Shown: positions 7,722 through 8,262 of the stretch, one piece after another | Numbering within the stretch: the stretch's first letter is position 1 | How the letters are laid out: every line of letters begins with the position of its first letter | DNA from: Planctomycetota bacterium | Lineage (GTDB): Bacteria > Planctomycetota > Phycisphaerae > UBA1845 > Fen-1342 | Assembly (NCBI GenBank): GCA_030616465.1 | Contig: JAUWXH010000062.1 | Span: 1-8,262, forward strand | Direction of reading: 5' to 3' | Length of the DNA stretch: 8,262 nt | Notes under the pieces: model-generated | Told to the model about the DNA's origin: nothing | Seen by the model: the letters and a program-made list of their open reading frames with translations, nothing else | Database searches by the model: none | Position numbers and translations under genes: made by a program

Positions 7722-8262
7722 ATGCAGTTGCCGCAGGTTCAATATGACGTCCTGGCCCGACTGGGCGAATCAGACGCCCCGCTGCTCATCCAGGAACTCG
7801 TCACCGCGCTCGGCCGCGACCAGGCCCCGGTGATGGCGGCTTGCACGATGCTGCAACAGGACGGCTACGTGCGGATCGACGAGTCGCCCTTTGAAGAGCT
7901 CAGTCTCGGCAAGGCCGGGGAGCGGTACGTCAAGGAGCCGCTGCCGGAGCGCGAGATTATCGGGGTCCTGCTGGCGCAGGGCGGTAGCTGCAAGCTGATC
8001 GAGGTGCCCGATCATTGCAAGCTGGACGCGAACCAGGTCGGCCAGTCGCTGCGCTGGCTGAATCAGCGGGGCTGGGTGAAGAAGGAAGGCGACAGGCTGG
8101 TGCTTACCGACGCCGGCCGCGACGATCCCCACCATCCCGAGCCGGACGAACAGCTCATCCAGGCGCTGGCGCGGGATCGCGTGGCCCGCACGAAGGACTT
8201 GGCGGCTGAGGGCATCGATACCGCCGCGGCCGTCAAGCTCCTTGGCAAGCGCAGGGGTTTCC
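7722..8262 (+). CDS. pheS: Phenylalanyl-tRNA synthetase alpha subunit, archaeal/eukaryotic type, N-terminal part (truncated at window edge)
   Basis: PheS with PheT charges tRNA-Phe in the cytosol. The 180 residues seen form successive winged-helix-like modules: one at about 5-70 ending in LSLGKAGERY, the conserved linker PLPERE (73-78), a second at about 77-132 with the family-like SLRWLNQRGWV (109-119) and LVLTDAGR (126-133), and a third starting near 141 (DEQLIQALARD). This architecture is that of the archaeal/eukaryotic PheS N-terminus. The ordinary bacterial PheS has an N-terminal coiled coil and no such modules. The catalytic class II motifs would lie beyond the window, so the call rests on the N-terminus alone. 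A different winged-helix protein is possible. The ATG at 7722 has AAGGTGA upstream. The frame is open to the last base, and pheT may follow. Confidence 0.78.
   Translation, partial: MQLPQVQYDVLARLGESDAPLLIQELVTALGRDQAPVMAACTMLQQDGYVRIDESPFEELSLGKAGERYVKEPLPEREIIGVLLAQGGSCKLIEVPDHCKLDANQVGQSLRWLNQRGWVKKEGDRLVLTDAGRDDPHHPEPDEQLIQALARDRVARTKDLAAEGIDTAAAVKLLGKRRGF

Overview
The window is GC-rich (by eye well above 60 percent) and bacterial. It carries the 3' part of an F1Fo ATP synthase operon and the genes that follow it. Left to right on the plus strand: atpF (subunit b, 5' end at the window edge), atpH (delta), atpA (alpha), atpG (gamma), atpD (beta), then a ROK-family sugar kinase 10 bp after atpD, where atpC (epsilon) would usually lie. 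A stem-loop at 6831-6875 separates the kinase from a convergent 89-residue coiled-coil protein gene on the minus strand. About 550 bp without a convincing gene follow, and the window ends inside a plus-strand gene whose N-terminal winged-helix modules look like the archaeal/eukaryotic-type phenylalanyl-tRNA synthetase alpha chain.

The best guess for the host is a planctomycete-like bacterium (Planctomycetota, perhaps Phycisphaerae or a relative). This rests on recollection of family features and not on a search: a secretion-signal-like, His/Ala/Glu-rich N-terminal extension on subunit b, a roughly 40-50 residue insertion in AtpA, a ROK kinase lacking the zinc cysteines, weak Shine-Dalgarno use, and spaced operon genes.

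The five ATP synthase genes supply the peripheral stalk (b, delta) and F1 (alpha, gamma, beta). The catalytic motifs are intact: P-loops in alpha and beta, the catalytic Glu, the Walker B Asp and the alpha arginine finger. The enzyme is therefore predicted to be functional.

The most unusual part is the DNA between and at the ends of the atp genes. Every junction carries short-period tracts (7-nt units, or 8-nt at atpF-atpH) that often run into the preceding stop codon. Two junctions, and loosely a third, have the tract on the left answered by its inverted form on the right of a GC-rich core. Units recur at distant junctions: an exact 17-mer is shared, inverted, between the atpH stop and the atpD leader, and an 18-nt motif (16/18) is shared between the atpA leader and the atpD 3' end. 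The atpA-atpG gap instead contains a perfect 30-bp inverted repeat whose arms are themselves hairpins. These look like a family of inter-cistronic repeat modules. I saw no CRISPR array, insertion sequence, tRNA or rRNA.
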